Source: Actinomycetota bacterium
Lineage (GTDB): Bacteria > Actinomycetota > Actinomycetes > JACCUZ01
Direction: 5' to 3'
Assembly (NCBI GenBank): GCA_030841035.1
Contig: JAVEDI010000067.1
Span: forward strand, 1-64,000
Length of the DNA stretch: 64,000 nucleotides
A model generated the notes under the pieces. The model had not been told where the DNA came from. It saw only the letters and a list, made by a program, of their open reading frames with translations, and did not search any database. Each line of letters opens with the position of its first letter. Position 1 is the stretch's first letter. Of this stretch, positions 63,958-64,000 are shown one piece after another. The translations under genes and the position numbers were made by a program.

Positions 63958-64000
63958 ATGGAGAAGGTCTTCGAGATCTACATCCGCACCACGCCGGAGC
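63958..64000 (+). CDS. SRPBCC/AHSA1-type protein (partial, 5' end)
   Basis: The first 14 codons (MEKVFEIYIRTTPE) match the start of AHSA1-like START-domain proteins, which often pair with an ArsR regulator. ATG at 63958 follows GGGAGAATCC. The rest lies beyond the window end. Confidence 0.6.
   Translation, partial: MEKVFEIYIRTTPE

Overview
The window is very G+C-rich chromosomal DNA from an actinomycete (Actinomycetota, Actinomycetia). This follows from the codon bias (nearly all third positions G or C), frequent GTG and TTG starts, mycothiol-linked enzymes (S-(hydroxymethyl)mycothiol dehydrogenase and a maleylpyruvate isomerase-type protein), a Nei2-type glycosylase, ClgR, an Rv2867c-type DUF4081-GNAT protein and a short actinobacterial NusA. 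From memory of the Mycobacterium tuberculosis gene order, the block from clgR to dxr (about 11.3-58.1 kb) runs in the same order as Rv2745c to Rv2870c, with many genes missing between the anchors. I cannot fix the genus; no rRNA, tRNA, prophage, insertion sequence or CRISPR array was seen.

Layout. 0-9.7 kb: a palindromic repeat locus, the long helicase Lhr (+), a three-gene ABC-2 exporter operon (-), a GNAT acetyltransferase, a membrane-anchored ABM-domain protein, and the DNA glycosylase Nei2 (+). 9.7-15.2 kb: a DUF2510 membrane protein, then clgR, pncC, pgsA, rimO and a RodZ-like HTH/DUF4115 protein (-). 15.3-21.9 kb: ftsK, RNase J, dapA, folA and thyA (-). 21.9-26.1 kb: an accessory stretch with a secreted EEP-family protein (-) and five small + genes. 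26.2-32.2 kb: dapB, an M16 peptidase, pnp, rpsO and ribF (-). 32.3-42.0 kb: a phosphodiester glycosidase, kynureninase, and the translation/transcription block truB-rbfA-DUF503-infB-ylxR-nusA-rimP (-). 42.1-43.1 kb: a + pair encoding a predicted lipoprotein and a DUF4439 ferritin-like protein. 43.1-53.2 kb: a phosphotransferase remnant, a maleylpyruvate isomerase-family gene, TSUP permease, HAD protein, proS, an MFS/ABC/ABC exporter operon and an SRPBCC protein. 53.2-58.1 kb: GNAT, ispG, rip1 and dxr (-), with a 92-bp tandem palindromic repeat array between ispG and rip1. 58.3-64 kb: gabT (+), osmC (+), DUF952-MBL-mscR (-), an EAL-GAF c-di-GMP phosphodiesterase (+) and the start of an SRPBCC gene with a strong operator-containing promoter.

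How the genes fit together. Most are housekeeping: ribosome maturation and translation (rimP, rbfA, truB, rimO, infB, rpsO, proS), RNA decay (pnp, RNase J), lysine/diaminopimelate synthesis (dapA, dapB), folate/dTMP (folA, thyA), flavin (ribF), isoprenoid (dxr, ispG) and envelope or chromosome maintenance (pgsA, ftsK, RodZ-like, rip1). Operons are tightly packed with many 4-bp start/stop overlaps (GTGA, ATGA, TTGA).

I did not find a clear new multi-gene defence or biosynthetic system. The most unusual signal is a dispersed palindromic repeat family (GTGATCGTGAGG / CCTCACGATCAC arms) at two loci about 55 kb apart, one of which is expanded into a 92-bp-period tandem array between two essential-type genes.
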